Shown here piece after piece: positions 35,617 through 50,779 of a DNA stretch of 64,000 bases (the stretch's first letter is position 1; every line of letters begins with the position of its first letter). A model generated the notes under the pieces. The model was not told the DNA's origin. It was given only the letters and a program-made list of their open reading frames with translations, and made no database searches. The translations under genes and the position numbers were made by a program. This DNA is from Alkalibacillus almallahensis (GTDB lineage Bacteria > Bacillota > Bacilli > Bacillales > Alkalibacillaceae), in the NCBI RefSeq assembly GCF_011761495.1, contig NZ_JAASRU010000007.1, forward strand, positions 62,001 to 126,000, read 5' to 3'.

Positions 35617-37776
35617 TTATGCCTTTTTCTTTTTCTTCGGTTTTTTCATTCCGACGATTTCAAAATCGACAACACGTTCTTCGATATTTGTACCTATTAC
35701 TCGGACTTTTAATTCATCACCAATCCGGAATATATTACCTGTTCGTTCACCAATCATCACTTGATGCTGTTGGTCGAAGTTGTAATAATCATCTGTTAGG
35801 TGACTAACATGGACAAGTCCTTCAATCGTATTCGGAAGTTCTACGAATAAACCAAAGTTCGTGACTGAATTAACGATACCATCATACTCTTCACCGATTT
35901 TATCGGACATGAACTCAGCTTTCTTGAGATCATCTACTTCACGTTCGGCATCAACTGCACGGCGCTCCATATCTGATGTATGACGCGCAACAGCCGGAAG
36001 TTCTTCCTTCCATTTAGCCGTTGTATCAGCACTTAAGTCATCTTGGATTAAATAAGTGCGAATTAAACGGTGGACGATTAAATCTGGATAACGTCGAATT
36101 GGCGACGTAAAGTGCGTATAATAAGAAGTAGCCAGTCCAAAGTGACCGACACTTTCAGCCGCATATTTCGCCTGTTGCATCGAACGTAACATTAATTTCG
36201 AAACGACGAGATCTTCTTTACTACCTGATACTTGATCCATAACTTGTTGTAAAGCTTTAGGATGAATATCATCAGCCGTTCCTTTCACTTGATAGCCTAA
36301 ATTGGTGACAAACTCAAAGAAATGGCGTAGTTTCTCTGAATCAGGATCTTCGTGAATACGGTGGATAAATGGCACGTCCATCCAATGGAAATGTTCCGCA
36401 ACCGTTTCGTTCGCCACAAGCATGAATTCCTCAATCATGCGTTCAGCTACACCACGTTCACGTAATACAACATCAGTTGGATGGCCTTCTTCATCAACTT
36501 CAATCTCCGCTTCTTTAAAATCAAAATCAATCGCGCCACGGTCCATACGCTTATGTCTTAAGGTTTGCGCAAGAGATGCCATTGTCTCGAACATCGGCAC
36601 AAGTGTTTCGTATTCTTTCCGCGTAGCCTCATTACCTGCTAAAATATCATTTACATCTGTATAAGTCATACGAGCTGCAGTCTTAATCACAGCAGGGAAA
36701 ATCTCATGTTGGACGACTTTGCCCGCATCATCAATTTCCATTTCGCAGCTTAATGTTAAGCGATCAACTTGAGGATTTAATGAACAGATTCCATTTGATA
36801 AGCGATGCGGAATCATTGGAATCACACGGTCTGTTAAATAAGCACTCGTACTGCGTTCATATGCTTCTTTATCAATTGGTGATCCTTCTTTCACATAATG
36901 AGTAACATCAGCAATGTAAACACCTAATAAAAAGTTACCATTATTTAATTGCTCAATCCGCACAGCGTCGTCTAAATCCTTCGCATCGGCACCATCAATC
37001 GTCACAATCTGCTTGTCCCGTAAGTCACGACGTCCCTTAAGATCATCATCTGCTATCGTATCGGGTACATTATTCGCTTGATCAAGTGTTTCTTGATCAA
37101 ATTCTGCTTTAATTCCATGCTTGTGAATGATAGCTAGGATATCAATACCAGGATCATTTTTATGACCTAAAATTTGTGTAATTTCACCTTCAGCACTCTT
37201 AGTCTCTTTAGGATACTCTTTGATTTTTACAATGACTTTATGGCCATCAACTGCGCCATTTTCATTGCCTTCCTTTATAAAAATATCACCCGGAATTCGT
37301 TTATCATCAGCAATCACAAAGCCGAATCGTCCGTTATCTTGATAAGTACCGACAATATTTTGGTCGCTTCGTTCAACAATTCGAATCACGGTACCTTCTG
37401 GTCGGTTACCATTTGCGGAGTCATTTTCGATTCTAACTAGAACCGTGTCACCGTTCATCGCCGAATTTAAATCAGACTGATGAATATAAACATCTGACTG
37501 TTCTTCACGATCTGGGATTAGAAAGGCAAATCCTTTCGAGTGCATTTGGATGCGTCCACGAATTAAATTCATTTTCTCAGGTAAACCATAACGATCTTTA
37601 CGGTTTCTAATTAACATGCCTTCTTCTTCTAGTTCATTTAATGCTTTCACCAATGTTTTCAATTCTTCGCTGTCTTCTAATTCTAATTCGTCTTGTACCT
37701 CTTCAACACTTAATGGTCGTGTTGCCTCTTCTTGAAAAAAGGTATTTAATCTTGGTTTCATTTCTGCTAATTCCAT
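35617..37776 (-). CDS. rnr: Ribonuclease R
   Basis: 719 residues, RNB-family 3'-5' exoribonuclease that also degrades structured RNA and takes part in tmRNA-linked decay. Order: N-terminal winged helix, two cold-shock domains ([18 protein letters not shown]), the RNB catalytic domain with [18 protein letters not shown] (metal Asp residues) and an S1 domain ([18 protein letters not shown]). The basic tail is very short (KKPKKKKKA) compared with longer Bacillus relatives. Start at MELAEMK, preceded by AGAGGTGA. Confidence 0.95.
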   Translation of the reverse strand: MELAEMKPRLNTFFQEEATRPLSVEEVQDELELEDSEELKTLVKALNELEEEGMLIRNRKDRYGLPEKMNLIRGRIQMHSKGFAFLIPDREEQSDVYIHQSDLNSAMNGDTVLVRIENDSANGNRPEGTVIRIVERSDQNIVGTYQDNGRFGFVIADDKRIPGDIFIKEGNENGAVDGHKVIVKIKEYPKETKSAEGEITQILGHKNDPGIDILAIIHKHGIKAEFDQETLDQANNVPDTIADDDLKGRRDLRDKQIVTIDGADAKDLDDAVRIEQLNNGNFLLGVYIADVTHYVKEGSPIDKEAYERSTSAYLTDRVIPMIPHRLSNGICSLNPQVDRLTLSCEMEIDDAGKVVQHEIFPAVIKTAARMTYTDVNDILAGNEATRKEYETLVPMFETMASLAQTLRHKRMDRGAIDFDFKEAEIEVDEEGHPTDVVLRERGVAERMIEEFMLVANETVAEHFHWMDVPFIHRIHEDPDSEKLRHFFEFVTNLGYQVKGTADDIHPKALQQVMDQVSGSKEDLVVSKLMLRSMQQAKYAAESVGHFGLATSYYTHFTSPIRRYPDLIVHRLIRTYLIQDDLSADTTAKWKEELPAVARHTSDMERRAVDAEREVDDLKKAEFMSDKIGEEYDGIVNSVTNFGLFVELPNTIEGLVHVSHLTDDYYNFDQQHQVMIGERTGNIFRIGDELKVRVIGTNIEERVVDFEIVGMKKPKKKKKA

Positions 37777-37800
37777 ATTGTTCACCTCTGCATTCATTTT

Positions 37801-38547
37801 TTATTTTGACCAATCTAGTTGCTCTAAGTAATGGTGAATATCTTCGTGGACTTGTTCTTTATAATCACTTAAAGTAATAACATGTGGTGCACCTTCATAC
37901 CATTTAATATCTTTTTGATCGCAAGAAACATTATCATAAATATGCTGTGCACTATCTTGGTTAATCATTTCATCACTACCGGCTTGTAATACAAACGTAG
38001 GCGTATAAATCGTATCTAGGTCTTGCTCAACAGAATTTATTAATTGACTTAATGTTTCAAACGTTTCAGTAGACTGTTCCATCAGTTCGTCTACTTCTTG
38101 TTCAATCGTTTCTTTGTCTTTCTGTTCAAGCTGTTTATATTCTTTGGCTTTGAATCGATAGCCAGCAGATAGTTCGTCCTTATTATCAAAAAATATCGGC
38201 GTACATATCGGAATAACACCTTTAATCGGTTTATTCATTGCTAGTTTGAGTGATAGAACTCCACCTAGTGATAAACCAGCAACAGCTATTTCTTCATAGC
38301 CTAATTCTTTCAAATGATCATAAGCTGCTTCTACATCTTCCCACCAGTCTGCGGCTGTTGTTTTAGCTAGCTCTTCAGGTGGCTTACCATGACCACGGTA
38401 AATGGGTGCATGAGTTGTATAGCCTTGCTTTTCTAAATAACGGCCTAACATCCGGACATCTGCCGAATGGCCTGTAAATCCATGTAGAAGTAGAACGGCG
38501 CGTGGGCCTGCTTCGAATGTAAATGGTTTAGGTTCTTTGATTTTCAT
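37801..38547 (-). CDS. yvaK: Carboxylesterase, YvaK type
   Basis: 248 residues, compact alpha/beta hydrolase related to the Geobacillus Est30 carboxylesterase. Motifs: LLLHGFTGHSADV, AGLSLGGVLSLKL (nucleophile Ser), AGSDEMIN (Asp) and APHVITLSDYKEQVHEDI (His). It lies between secG and rnr as in B. subtilis. Physiological substrate is unknown; short-chain esters are hydrolysed by relatives. Confidence 0.9.
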   Translation of the reverse strand: MKIKEPKPFTFEAGPRAVLLLHGFTGHSADVRMLGRYLEKQGYTTHAPIYRGHGKPPEELAKTTAADWWEDVEAAYDHLKELGYEEIAVAGLSLGGVLSLKLAMNKPIKGVIPICTPIFFDNKDELSAGYRFKAKEYKQLEQKDKETIEQEVDELMEQSTETFETLSQLINSVEQDLDTIYTPTFVLQAGSDEMINQDSAQHIYDNVSCDQKDIKWYEGAPHVITLSDYKEQVHEDIHHYLEQLDWSK

Positions 38548-38626
38548 GTCGGTCTCCCTTTCTAATCTACTAATTGATACATTTCCCTAATTATGCCACT
38601 TTTAATCATCTTATTTGATTAAAAAA

Positions 38627-38654
38627 GAACAGCAAGTTTGATAACTTGCTGTTC
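38627..38654 (-). terminator. Terminator after secG
   Basis: GAACAGCAAGTT and AACTTGCTGTTC with a 4-nt loop and TTTTTT on the minus strand side, between secG and yvaK. It would separate or attenuate the two. Confidence 0.88.
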
Positions 38655-38670
38655 CCATGAGCGGTATTAT

Positions 38671-38904
38671 TTATTGCACGATATAACCTAATAGGAATGT
38701 AACCACCATAAACGACACACCTAAAACGACCGTTAAACGGTGCAGAATCCCTTCCATACCTCGTGCTTTTTGTTTACCAAATAATTGTTCAGCGCCACCA
38801 GAAATCGCGCCAGATAAACCAGCACTTTTTCCTTGTTGTAAGAGAACAACGGTAATTAACGCAATCGTATTAATAAATAATAATGTCGCTAAAACTCCAT
38901 ACAT
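38671..38904 (-). CDS. secG: Protein translocase subunit SecG
   Basis: 77 residues with two membrane helices. The conserved loop [29 protein letters not shown] is visible in parts. SecG assists SecYE in export. The start MYGVLATLL has GAGGAGG 8 bases upstream. Gene order with yvaK, rnr and smpB is that of B. subtilis. Confidence 0.95.
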   Translation of the reverse strand: MYGVLATLLFINTIALITVVLLQQGKSAGLSGAISGGAEQLFGKQKARGMEGILHRLTVVLGVSFMVVTFLLGYIVQ

Positions 38905-38983
38905 TGCATTGACCTCCTCATGCTTACGCACAAATCCATAAGTTTACTTTAGCACAAACAAGACGACCAATGCAAGATAGTTT

Positions 38984-40243
38984 TTAGGCATTGGAATTAA
39001 GCGATGGTTTGTCATCTTCTTCTTCATCTAAATCGGGTTCCGTTTCATTAATGTACAAGGCACAAGCTGCATCACCCGTAATATTAACAGCCGTACGTGC
39101 CATATCAAGTAGACGGTCAACACCGAGAATGAGCCCAATCGCTTCAACAGGCAAGCCAACTTGGTCTAATACCATCGCGAGCATAATCAAACCAACACCT
39201 GGAACACCCGCTGTACCAATCGATGCTAAGACCGCGATCAAGACAACTGTTAACATTTCCGTTAAGCTTAAGCTCTGTGCATAAACTTGAGCTATAAAGA
39301 CCGTTGCGACACCTTGCATAATCGCTGTACCATCCATATTAATTGTCGCACCAACTGGTTGCACAAACCCACTTACCGATTCTCGCACACCTAAACGCTT
39401 CTGTGCGGTTGTCATGGATACTGGTAGTGTCGCACTACTACTTGCTGTACCAAACGCAACACTAATCGCTTGGGCAAAGTTTTTTATGAACCAAACTGGA
39501 CTTTTCTTCGCCATAAATTTAATGACAGAGCCGTACGTGATGACTGCATGAATCAGTAAGGCAGCTAGGACAACTAAGAAGTAAGCGAACATTGATTGAA
39601 TAGCTTCTAATCCAACACCACCTACAGCTGAAGCAATAAGAGCAAACGCACCCAATGGCGCCATATACATAATGATTTTGATTAAATACATCACAAGATC
39701 AAAGGCTTGTTCAAATAAATGATAGATCTTATCCGTTTTCTTACTTAAGACAGCTAAAGCAAATCCGATAAAAATAGAGAAAAAGATTATTTGCAACATT
39801 TCGCCACTTGCCATGGCATCGATCGGATTCGTCGGAACAATATTGACTAATGTCTCGACAACAGAAGGTGTCTCCTCTGCTTGATATTCTTCTTCAATTT
39901 CAACTGAATCAAGTAACCCTGGTGTTCCCGGTTTAACTAACAATGCTAGCGACATCGCAATGGTTAATGCAACAGTTGTTGAAAGAAGGAAAAACCCGAT
40001 CGTTTTTCCACCAATGCGCCCTAACTTTTTCGGATCACCTAGACCTGCTGTACCAAGTACAATTGAAACAAATACAATAGGCACAACCATCATTTGAATC
40101 AAACGTAAGAAAATATCGCCAATTGGGGATAAAACATATTGATCAACTGGACCAAATAAGTCAGGTAGAAAGAAGTTCATACCTAAACCAACAGCAATAC
40201 CTAGAATTAGTGCAATGATGATTTGCTTCGTTAAATTCTGCAA
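38984..40243 (-). CDS. Dicarboxylate/amino acid:cation symporter (DAACS, GltP type)
   Basis: 419 residues, glutamate transporter-like fold. Landmarks: SSSATLPVSM (substrate hairpin HP1), NMDGTAIMQG (the NMDGT sodium motif) and GVGLIMLAMVL followed by VDRLLDMARTAVNITGDAACAL. It takes up glutamate, aspartate or C4-dicarboxylates with sodium or protons. It starts with TTG behind GAAGGAGG. A cre-like site in its leader suggests repression by sugars. It lies between secG and eno, next to a large short-repeat array. Confidence 0.9.
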   Translation of the reverse strand: MQNLTKQIIIALILGIAVGLGMNFFLPDLFGPVDQYVLSPIGDIFLRLIQMMVVPIVFVSIVLGTAGLGDPKKLGRIGGKTIGFFLLSTTVALTIAMSLALLVKPGTPGLLDSVEIEEEYQAEETPSVVETLVNIVPTNPIDAMASGEMLQIIFFSIFIGFALAVLSKKTDKIYHLFEQAFDLVMYLIKIIMYMAPLGAFALIASAVGGVGLEAIQSMFAYFLVVLAALLIHAVITYGSVIKFMAKKSPVWFIKNFAQAISVAFGTASSSATLPVSMTTAQKRLGVRESVSGFVQPVGATINMDGTAIMQGVATVFIAQVYAQSLSLTEMLTVVLIAVLASIGTAGVPGVGLIMLAMVLDQVGLPVEAIGLILGVDRLLDMARTAVNITGDAACALYINETEPDLDEEEDDKPSLNSNA

Positions 40244-40274
40244 CGTAAATCCTCCTTCATATTCTTAGATGTTC

Positions 40275-40289
40275 ATGCAAACGCTTACT
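40275..40289 (-). promoter_or_regulatory. Candidate cre upstream of the symporter
   Basis: AGTAAGCGTTTGCAT on the minus strand fits the CcpA site pattern with one mismatch. It is about 30 bases upstream of the start codon. Confidence 0.55.
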
Positions 40290-40452
40290 AAAAATATAAA
40301 ACTATTATAATTTTTAAGTCGTGCTATAAATTATAGTAAAAATAATGTTAATTGCAATTGTTTTTTTATGTCAGATTTAATATGGGCAATGAGTCATACA
40401 AATTTTGTTAAATCTACCTCTGAAATCGAATGATGAACAGTTGATGTCAATC

Positions 40453-40801
40453 TATCGGCGGTTTAGTTGATATATCAGCGCCATTGCGGTTATGAGCGCC
40501 GATATATTTTGCATATCAGCGACTTTTAGATTATTTCGGCGCCTCGCGATTTTTATCAGCGCCATTCTGAAAATATCGGCGACTTACCAATTTTATCAGC
40601 GACTTTACTAGATTGATCGGCGATCATGAGATGAGCAGCTTTTTTCCATGTAGGTCGCTGATATTTTTGTCATATCAGCGACTTATGAAATATATCAGCG
40701 GCATCCTGATTATTTCAGCGCCCTACCGAATATATCGGCGCCTCAAAACATATATCAGCGAGATTCCAATTATATCGGCGACTTCACCAAATTTATCAGC
40801 G
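40453..40801 (+). repeat. 20-bp-period array of ATATCRGCGAC
   Basis: Fifteen direct copies of a core [AT]ATC[AG]GCG and two inverted ones (ATATCGGCGC ending near 40496, ATATCAGCGAC at 40656-40664 on the other strand). Cores end at 40521, 40541, 40561, 40581, 40601 and again at 40680, 40700, 40720, 40740, 40760, 40780, 40801, so the spacing is 20 bp almost without error. Spacers differ. This 640-base interval between the symporter and eno holds no credible gene apart from this array and a terminator. Confidence 0.9.
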
Positions 40802-40832
40802 ACTCCAACATATATATAAGCTACCTCTCCTA

Positions 40833-40870
40833 AATAAAAAACACCCAAGGCGGTTAGCACGCCTTGGGTG
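40833..40870 (-). terminator. Terminator of the glycolytic operon
   Basis: CACCCAAGGCG and CGCCTTGGGTG with a 7-nt loop, followed by TTTTTATTT on the minus strand, 12 bases after the eno stop. Confidence 0.92.
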
Positions 40871-40881
40871 AACCTACTCGC

Positions 40882-42171
<1,290 letters not shown>

Positions 42172-42194
42172 TCACTCCTTGATTTATTTTTTAG

Positions 42195-42356
42195 CTTTGT
42201 TAAAGTCCGTTGTTGAAATTGTGATCCGCTTTCGGTGGACGCTTTCCGTGGGGCACGGCTCAAGCCTCCTCGGCCCAAGTGCGTGGCCTTGCGGGGTCTT
42301 GAGACGCGTGCTGTTCCCACTGGAGTCGCCACCTTCGCTTCTCACAATTCAACAAC
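42195..42356 (-). repeat. Dispersed structured repeat, copy E, inside the glycolytic operon
   Basis: Minus-strand copy with ends GTTGTTGAATTGTGAG and TCACAATTTCAACAAC and flank GGACTTTAACAAAG. All inner blocks are present with point changes, some in pairing positions. It lies between gpmI and eno, so it would be transcribed as part of the operon mRNA. Confidence 0.85.
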
Positions 42357-42401
42357 TCAATGCTACATCATTTGAAAAACAACACTAAACATTAACAGAG
42401 T

Positions 42402-44694
<2,293 letters not shown>

Positions 44695-45894
44695 TTATTT
44701 CACCTCTTCGTCTAGTTCGTTAAGGGCAGCTACACCTGGAAGAACCTTACCTTCCATGAATTCAAGAGATGCACCGCCACCTGTTGAAATGTGATCCATT
44801 TGATCTGCATAATTAAACTTCTCAACAGCTGAGGCTGAATCGCCACCACCAATTACGGTATAGCCTTCAGTTTCTGATAAAGCTTTAGCGACACTTTTCG
44901 TACCATTAGCAAATGCCTCATATTCAAAGACACCCATTGGACCATTCCAAATGACCAATTTAGAATCACGGATGATTTGTGAGAAGTTCTCTACTGTTTC
45001 TGAACCAATATCAAGGCCTTCCCAATCACTAGGAATTTCATCAATTGGTACCACTTTTGTATTCGCTTCTTCAGAAAAATCATCTGCTACTGTGACGTCT
45101 ACTGGAAGATGTAAAGATACACCTTTATCTTTCGCTTTTTGGATAAATTGTTTCGCTAAATCAATATTTTCTTCATCTAATAATGATTGCCCAATCTCAT
45201 GACCTAGCGATTTAATAAACGTGTAGGATAAGCCGCCACCAATTAATAGGTGATCCACTCGATCGATTAAGTGATCAATCACACCAATTTTATCTTTAAC
45301 TTTCGCACCACCGATGATTGCTGTGAATGGACGTTCAGGGTTGTCTAACGCTTTACCTAGTACTTCGATTTCTTTTTCTAATAAGAAACCTGAAACAGCT
45401 GGTAAATGGTGAGCAATCCCTTCTGTTGAAGCGTGAGCACGGTGAGCTGCACCAAATGCATCATTTACATATAAATCTGCTAATGACGCGAATTGTTTCG
45501 CTAATGCTTCATCGTTCTTCTTCTCACCTTTTTCAAAACGAACATTCTCTAAAAGCATAACGTCACCTTCTTCAAGTTCACCGACTGCCTTAGAAACATC
45601 TTCACTATAGACATCATCCGTTTTAAAAACAGGTTGTTCTAAATAATTACTTAAATGTTGTGCAATAGGATCGAGTCGAAGCTCTTCTACCACTTCACCA
45701 TCTGGACGACCTAAATGGCTTGCTAGAATGACTTTCGCTCCGTTTTGTATTAAGTACATAATCGTTGGTAGAGCTGCTTGAATTCGGGTATCATCGGAAA
45801 TTTCACCTTTTGACATAGGAACATTAAAATCGACACGACAAAAGACGCTTTTTCCTTGTAATTCAACATCACGTAAATTCATTTTTCGTTTCAC
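44695..45894 (-). CDS. pgk: Phosphoglycerate kinase
   Basis: 399 residues from the GTG chosen here; the family is usually 394-397. Blocks: [53 protein letters not shown] and the nucleotide loop [12 protein letters not shown]. The GTG has GGAGGT 7 bases upstream. An in-frame ATG 12 codons earlier (45930) has an even better AAGGAGG site, but that site is locked in a hairpin, so a longer form of 411 residues is possible. Confidence 0.95.
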   Translation of the reverse strand: MKRKMNLRDVELQGKSVFCRVDFNVPMSKGEISDDTRIQAALPTIMYLIQNGAKVILASHLGRPDGEVVEELRLDPIAQHLSNYLEQPVFKTDDVYSEDVSKAVGELEEGDVMLLENVRFEKGEKKNDEALAKQFASLADLYVNDAFGAAHRAHASTEGIAHHLPAVSGFLLEKEIEVLGKALDNPERPFTAIIGGAKVKDKIGVIDHLIDRVDHLLIGGGLSYTFIKSLGHEIGQSLLDEENIDLAKQFIQKAKDKGVSLHLPVDVTVADDFSEEANTKVVPIDEIPSDWEGLDIGSETVENFSQIIRDSKLVIWNGPMGVFEYEAFANGTKSVAKALSETEGYTVIGGGDSASAVEKFNYADQMDHISTGGGASLEFMEGKVLPGVAALNELDEEVK

Positions 45895-45918
45895 TTGAAT
45901 ACCTCCAAGGCTAAATTT

Positions 45919-45945
45919 AAGGAGGGACATATCTAGTCCCTCCTT
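45919..45945 (-). promoter_or_regulatory. Hairpin covering a second ribosome site of pgk
   Basis: On the minus strand AAGGAGGGAC and GTCCCTCCTT form a perfect 10-bp stem around TAGATAT. The stem holds an ideal Shine-Dalgarno site and the in-frame ATG of a longer pgk. T-rich sequence after it is weak, so a translational or mRNA-processing role is more likely than termination. Confidence 0.6.
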
Positions 45946-45995
45946 CTATTTTAGAACAAGTCTTGTGATAAAGAAACACTTACTCGCTGTGTTAT

Positions 45996-48052
<2,057 letters not shown>

Positions 48053-48110
48053 AAAGACATCACCTTCTTATCACCTTGTCTTATAACTCTACTTACTCAG
48101 TTATGGTGGT

Positions 48111-48149
48111 GGACATCGATTGACCTTTGGTGAGTCAAAAAATGTCCCG
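48111..48149 (-). promoter_or_regulatory. CggR operator
   Basis: On the minus strand CGGGAC-N6-TGAC is followed six bases later by AAGGTC-N6-TGTC, the two-repeat layout of the B. subtilis CggR operator, with the second repeat degenerate. It sits between promoter and cggR, where bound CggR blocks elongation. Confidence 0.75.
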
Positions 48150-48176
48150 CTTACAGCAAAAAAATAATCTACTATT

Positions 48177-48205
48177 AGAATAGCAGAACCCCTTACTGAT
48201 TTCAA
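48177..48205 (-). promoter_or_regulatory. Sigma-A promoter of the cggR operon
   Basis: TTGAAA and TATTCT with 17-base spacing on the minus strand, about 28 bases upstream of the operator. It overlaps the last codons of the glutaredoxin-like gene. Confidence 0.6.
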
Positions 48206-48208
48206 ATA

Positions 48209-48466
48209 TTAAGTAAGGTGTTCTTGCAAAAATTGTTCTAATGTAGCGAATGAAATTGAATCGGCTGATAATTCGCGTGATCCTATGCGTACAACTGGAA
48301 TCAACAAAAAGTAATCCTCAAGTAATCGCTCATCTTGATAAATATTTTGCTCAACAATTGAAAAATGATAATCCATCTGCAAAATTTGCAACAATTGTTT
48401 CACGTCTTCACATAATTTACAGTTTTGTTTCGTATAAAAATAGACTATTGCGCTGTCACGGGCCAT
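48209..48466 (-). CDS. Glutaredoxin-like protein
   Basis: 85 residues, glutaredoxin fold (DUF836-like). Active site YTKQNCKLCEDVKQLL has the CxxC pair and LIPVVRIGS the cis-Pro loop. The start MARDSA has AAGGAG upstream. Such a small glutaredoxin gene often precedes cggR in Bacillaceae. Probably a cytosolic thiol reductase; no specific partner is known. Confidence 0.8.
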   Translation of the reverse strand: MARDSAIVYFYTKQNCKLCEDVKQLLQILQMDYHFSIVEQNIYQDERLLEDYFLLIPVVRIGSRELSADSISFATLEQFLQEHLT

Positions 48467-48620
48467 TTGGTGAACACTCCTTATCCGTTTCAGATGACGG
48501 TCATAAATAAACGACCTTTTATAAATTAGTGGGTCCATTCCGATCCTTGATTAAAGTCGAATCGCTATCAAAGCTCCTAACCACTAACATTCCCATATCC
48601 TATAATAATTCAAACATTAA

Positions 48621-48660
48621 AAATCCGAAAGTATCCTGTTTCAAGGATACTTTCGGATTA
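48621..48660 (-). terminator. Terminator after the AGCS symporter gene
   Basis: AATCCGAAAGTATCCT and AGGATACTTTCGGATT, 16-bp perfect stem with a 6-nt loop and TTTTT on the minus strand. Confidence 0.93.
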
Positions 48661-48667
48661 AACAATT

Positions 48668-50089
48668 TTAAGAATCCTGGTGCTTATCTTGCTCGCCCCA
48701 CCACTCAACATTTTTCAGGCCATGCTTACTAGCTTGAAACTCTGGATCATAGCCATCTTTACGTTGTTGGATATAATCACCTAAAACGCGGAAAGCAATG
48801 CGACTGAGTAATAGTATAGCAATTAAGTTGACTGTTGCCATCATCGCCATAAATAAGTCAGCCATATTCCAAACAATATCAATGGAAGCTAGCGAACCGA
48901 ACATAACCATAAATAGCACGACAAAGCGATAAACGTTACGCCATAATTTACTATGTTTTAAGAAATCAATATTTGATTCACCATAATAATAGTTACCAAT
49001 TAATGAACTGAACGCGAATAAGAAGATCGTCACAGCTAAGAAAATAACAGCCCAATCCCCAATTTGCGCACTTAAAGCAGTCTGGGTTAACTGAATGCCG
49101 TCTTCTGTATGACTCGCAAAGTCACTGTATAACAAAATCACAAACGCCGTCAGTGAACAAACCACAATTGTATCAAAAAAGACAGCTAATGACTGCACGA
49201 GACCTTGCTTCGCTGGGTGACTAACGCCTGCTGTCGCAGCAGCGTTTGGCGCACTACCCATACCTGCTTCGTTTGAGAATAAACCACGTCTAATTCCTTG
49301 CATCAATGCAGCGCCAGCACCGCCACCAACAGCCTGTTCTAAGCCAAATGCATGTGACACAATCATCATGAAAATACGAGGTACTTCAGACAAGTTCATA
49401 AACACAACGACCAGTGAGACTAAGACATAAATGACCGCCATAATCGGCACAATGGTTCCTGAGACAACCGCAATTCGCTTAATACCACCGAAAATAATAA
49501 TACCGGCTAAAACAACGAGTACAATTCCCGTCACAATTGGATCAATATCAAATGCTTTCTCAACAGCACCTGAAATCGTATTCGCTTGTACCGCATTAAA
49601 TACTAATCCGAATGTAATTGTAATTAATACTGCGAATAATACAGCCATCCAACGTTGGCCGAGTGCTTTTTCAATATAATAGGCTGGACCACCGCGAAAC
49701 CCATTTTCATCGGGCACTTTATACACTTGCGCAAGCGTACTTTCGATAAACGCCGTCGCCATGCCAATTAGCGCAATCATCCACATCCAAAAGACAGCAC
49801 CTGGACCACCTATCGCAACGGCTAAAGCGACACCAGCTAAGTTACCTGTCCCGACACGTGATGCAATACTAATACTAAACGCTTGAAAGGCATTTGTTCC
49901 GCGCTTACCACTTTGTTCAACCGCTTCTTCGCGAATAACCTTGAACATTTCCGGAAACAATCGGAACTGAACAAAGCGACTGTATAATGTAAAGAATAGT
50001 CCTGCAAAAATTAATAAATAAACTAATAAATAATCCCAAAATATTTGGTTACCAATCCCAATTAATGTACTAAGAAAATCCATTTTCAC
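48668..50089 (-). CDS. Sodium:alanine/glycine symporter (AGCS family)
   Basis: 473 residues with about ten membrane segments. Family blocks are clear: ASRVGTGNLAGVALAVAIGGPGAVFWMW, GGPAYYIEKALGQRW, RRGLFSNEAGMGSAPNAAA and DTIVVCSLTAFVILL. It imports alanine or glycine with sodium (AlsT-type; some relatives take glutamine). A sodium-coupled carrier fits a saline habitat. It is a single gene with its own terminator. Confidence 0.92.
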   Translation of the reverse strand: MKMDFLSTLIGIGNQIFWDYLLVYLLIFAGLFFTLYSRFVQFRLFPEMFKVIREEAVEQSGKRGTNAFQAFSISIASRVGTGNLAGVALAVAIGGPGAVFWMWMIALIGMATAFIESTLAQVYKVPDENGFRGGPAYYIEKALGQRWMAVLFAVLITITFGLVFNAVQANTISGAVEKAFDIDPIVTGIVLVVLAGIIIFGGIKRIAVVSGTIVPIMAVIYVLVSLVVVFMNLSEVPRIFMMIVSHAFGLEQAVGGGAGAALMQGIRRGLFSNEAGMGSAPNAAATAGVSHPAKQGLVQSLAVFFDTIVVCSLTAFVILLYSDFASHTEDGIQLTQTALSAQIGDWAVIFLAVTIFLFAFSSLIGNYYYGESNIDFLKHSKLWRNVYRFVVLFMVMFGSLASIDIVWNMADLFMAMMATVNLIAILLLSRIAFRVLGDYIQQRKDGYDPEFQASKHGLKNVEWWGEQDKHQDS

Positions 50090-50200
50090 CTCTCCTTTCT
50101 AAATAGTTGTCATCATTTTATCAATTTTTTAGCGACAAATGAATTGTTTTTTTGTGTTTTTAACGCATAGAATCTCAAAATTTTTACTAGTCAACGTGCA

Positions 50201-50225
50201 AAAAAACTCGGCCTTTGCCGAGTTT
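50201..50225 (-). terminator. Terminator after nadR
   Basis: AAACTCGGC and GCCGAGTTT with a 4-nt loop and a T-run on the minus strand, just after the nadR stop. Confidence 0.9.
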
Positions 50226-50233
50226 CGAATCAA

Positions 50234-50773
50234 TCATACGTCTTTCACTAACAAACCACGCTCATTTAATGCTTGCTCTGCTTCATTGAGAAGTGTCTCA
50301 TCGTCTGCTGCGATTGTATGCAGATGAACTCCGCCTGTTAATTCCGACAATAAAGCCGCTTCTGATGACTGAATTTGTTCGATAAATCGCCTGACATCGA
50401 CTCGATTGGAAATATGTAAAACTGCTTTAAATTCTCCGTAAATTGGATGGTCGACAATGACATCTTTCACGTACACTCCGTGGTCGACTAAAATCGTCAG
50501 TTCTTCTTCGGTTTGATCGCGATTGTGACGACACGCAATCGTTCGTTCAAACCGATGAGTTTCCGCTTGATCTCGCATGTAAACATAACCTTGGCTCGTG
50601 GACATAATCGGCTCATTTTGCGCTTTTAACAACGCAACATCGCCAACAATTACTTGCCGACTAACCTGATACGTTTCAGATAGCTCTTTACCCGTTTGCG
50701 GTTCATTTTCTTCTTTTAACTTATTTAAAATATGTTGCCTTCGCTCATCGCTCGACAATCGTTGGTTGGCCAT
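50234..50773 (-). CDS. nadR: NAD biosynthesis repressor NadR (NiaR/YrxA)
   Basis: 179 residues. N-terminal winged helix (SDERRQHILNKLKEE, TGKELSETYQVSRQVIVGDVALL) and a C-terminal 3H domain with its spaced His residues (DHGVYVKDVIVDHPIYGEF, GGVHLHTI) that bind nicotinic acid. It represses the divergent nad genes when niacin is available. It follows nadS by 6 bases. A matching palindrome lies in the divergent promoter region. Confidence 0.94.
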   Translation of the reverse strand: MANQRLSSDERRQHILNKLKEENEPQTGKELSETYQVSRQVIVGDVALLKAQNEPIMSTSQGYVYMRDQAETHRFERTIACRHNRDQTEEELTILVDHGVYVKDVIVDHPIYGEFKAVLHISNRVDVRRFIEQIQSSEAALLSELTGGVHLHTIAADDETLLNEAEQALNERGLLVKDV

Positions 50774-50779
50774 CGGAAT

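Noticed and set aside
40453-40801. CRISPR array
   Set aside because: The conserved core is only about 10 bp and the whole unit 20 bp, some units are inverted, and there are no cas genes. It does not fit any known CRISPR layout.
48221-48510. Plus-strand ORF opposite the glutaredoxin-like gene
   Set aside because: It overlaps a gene with a clear CxxC active site and good ribosome site, and has no recognisable domain.
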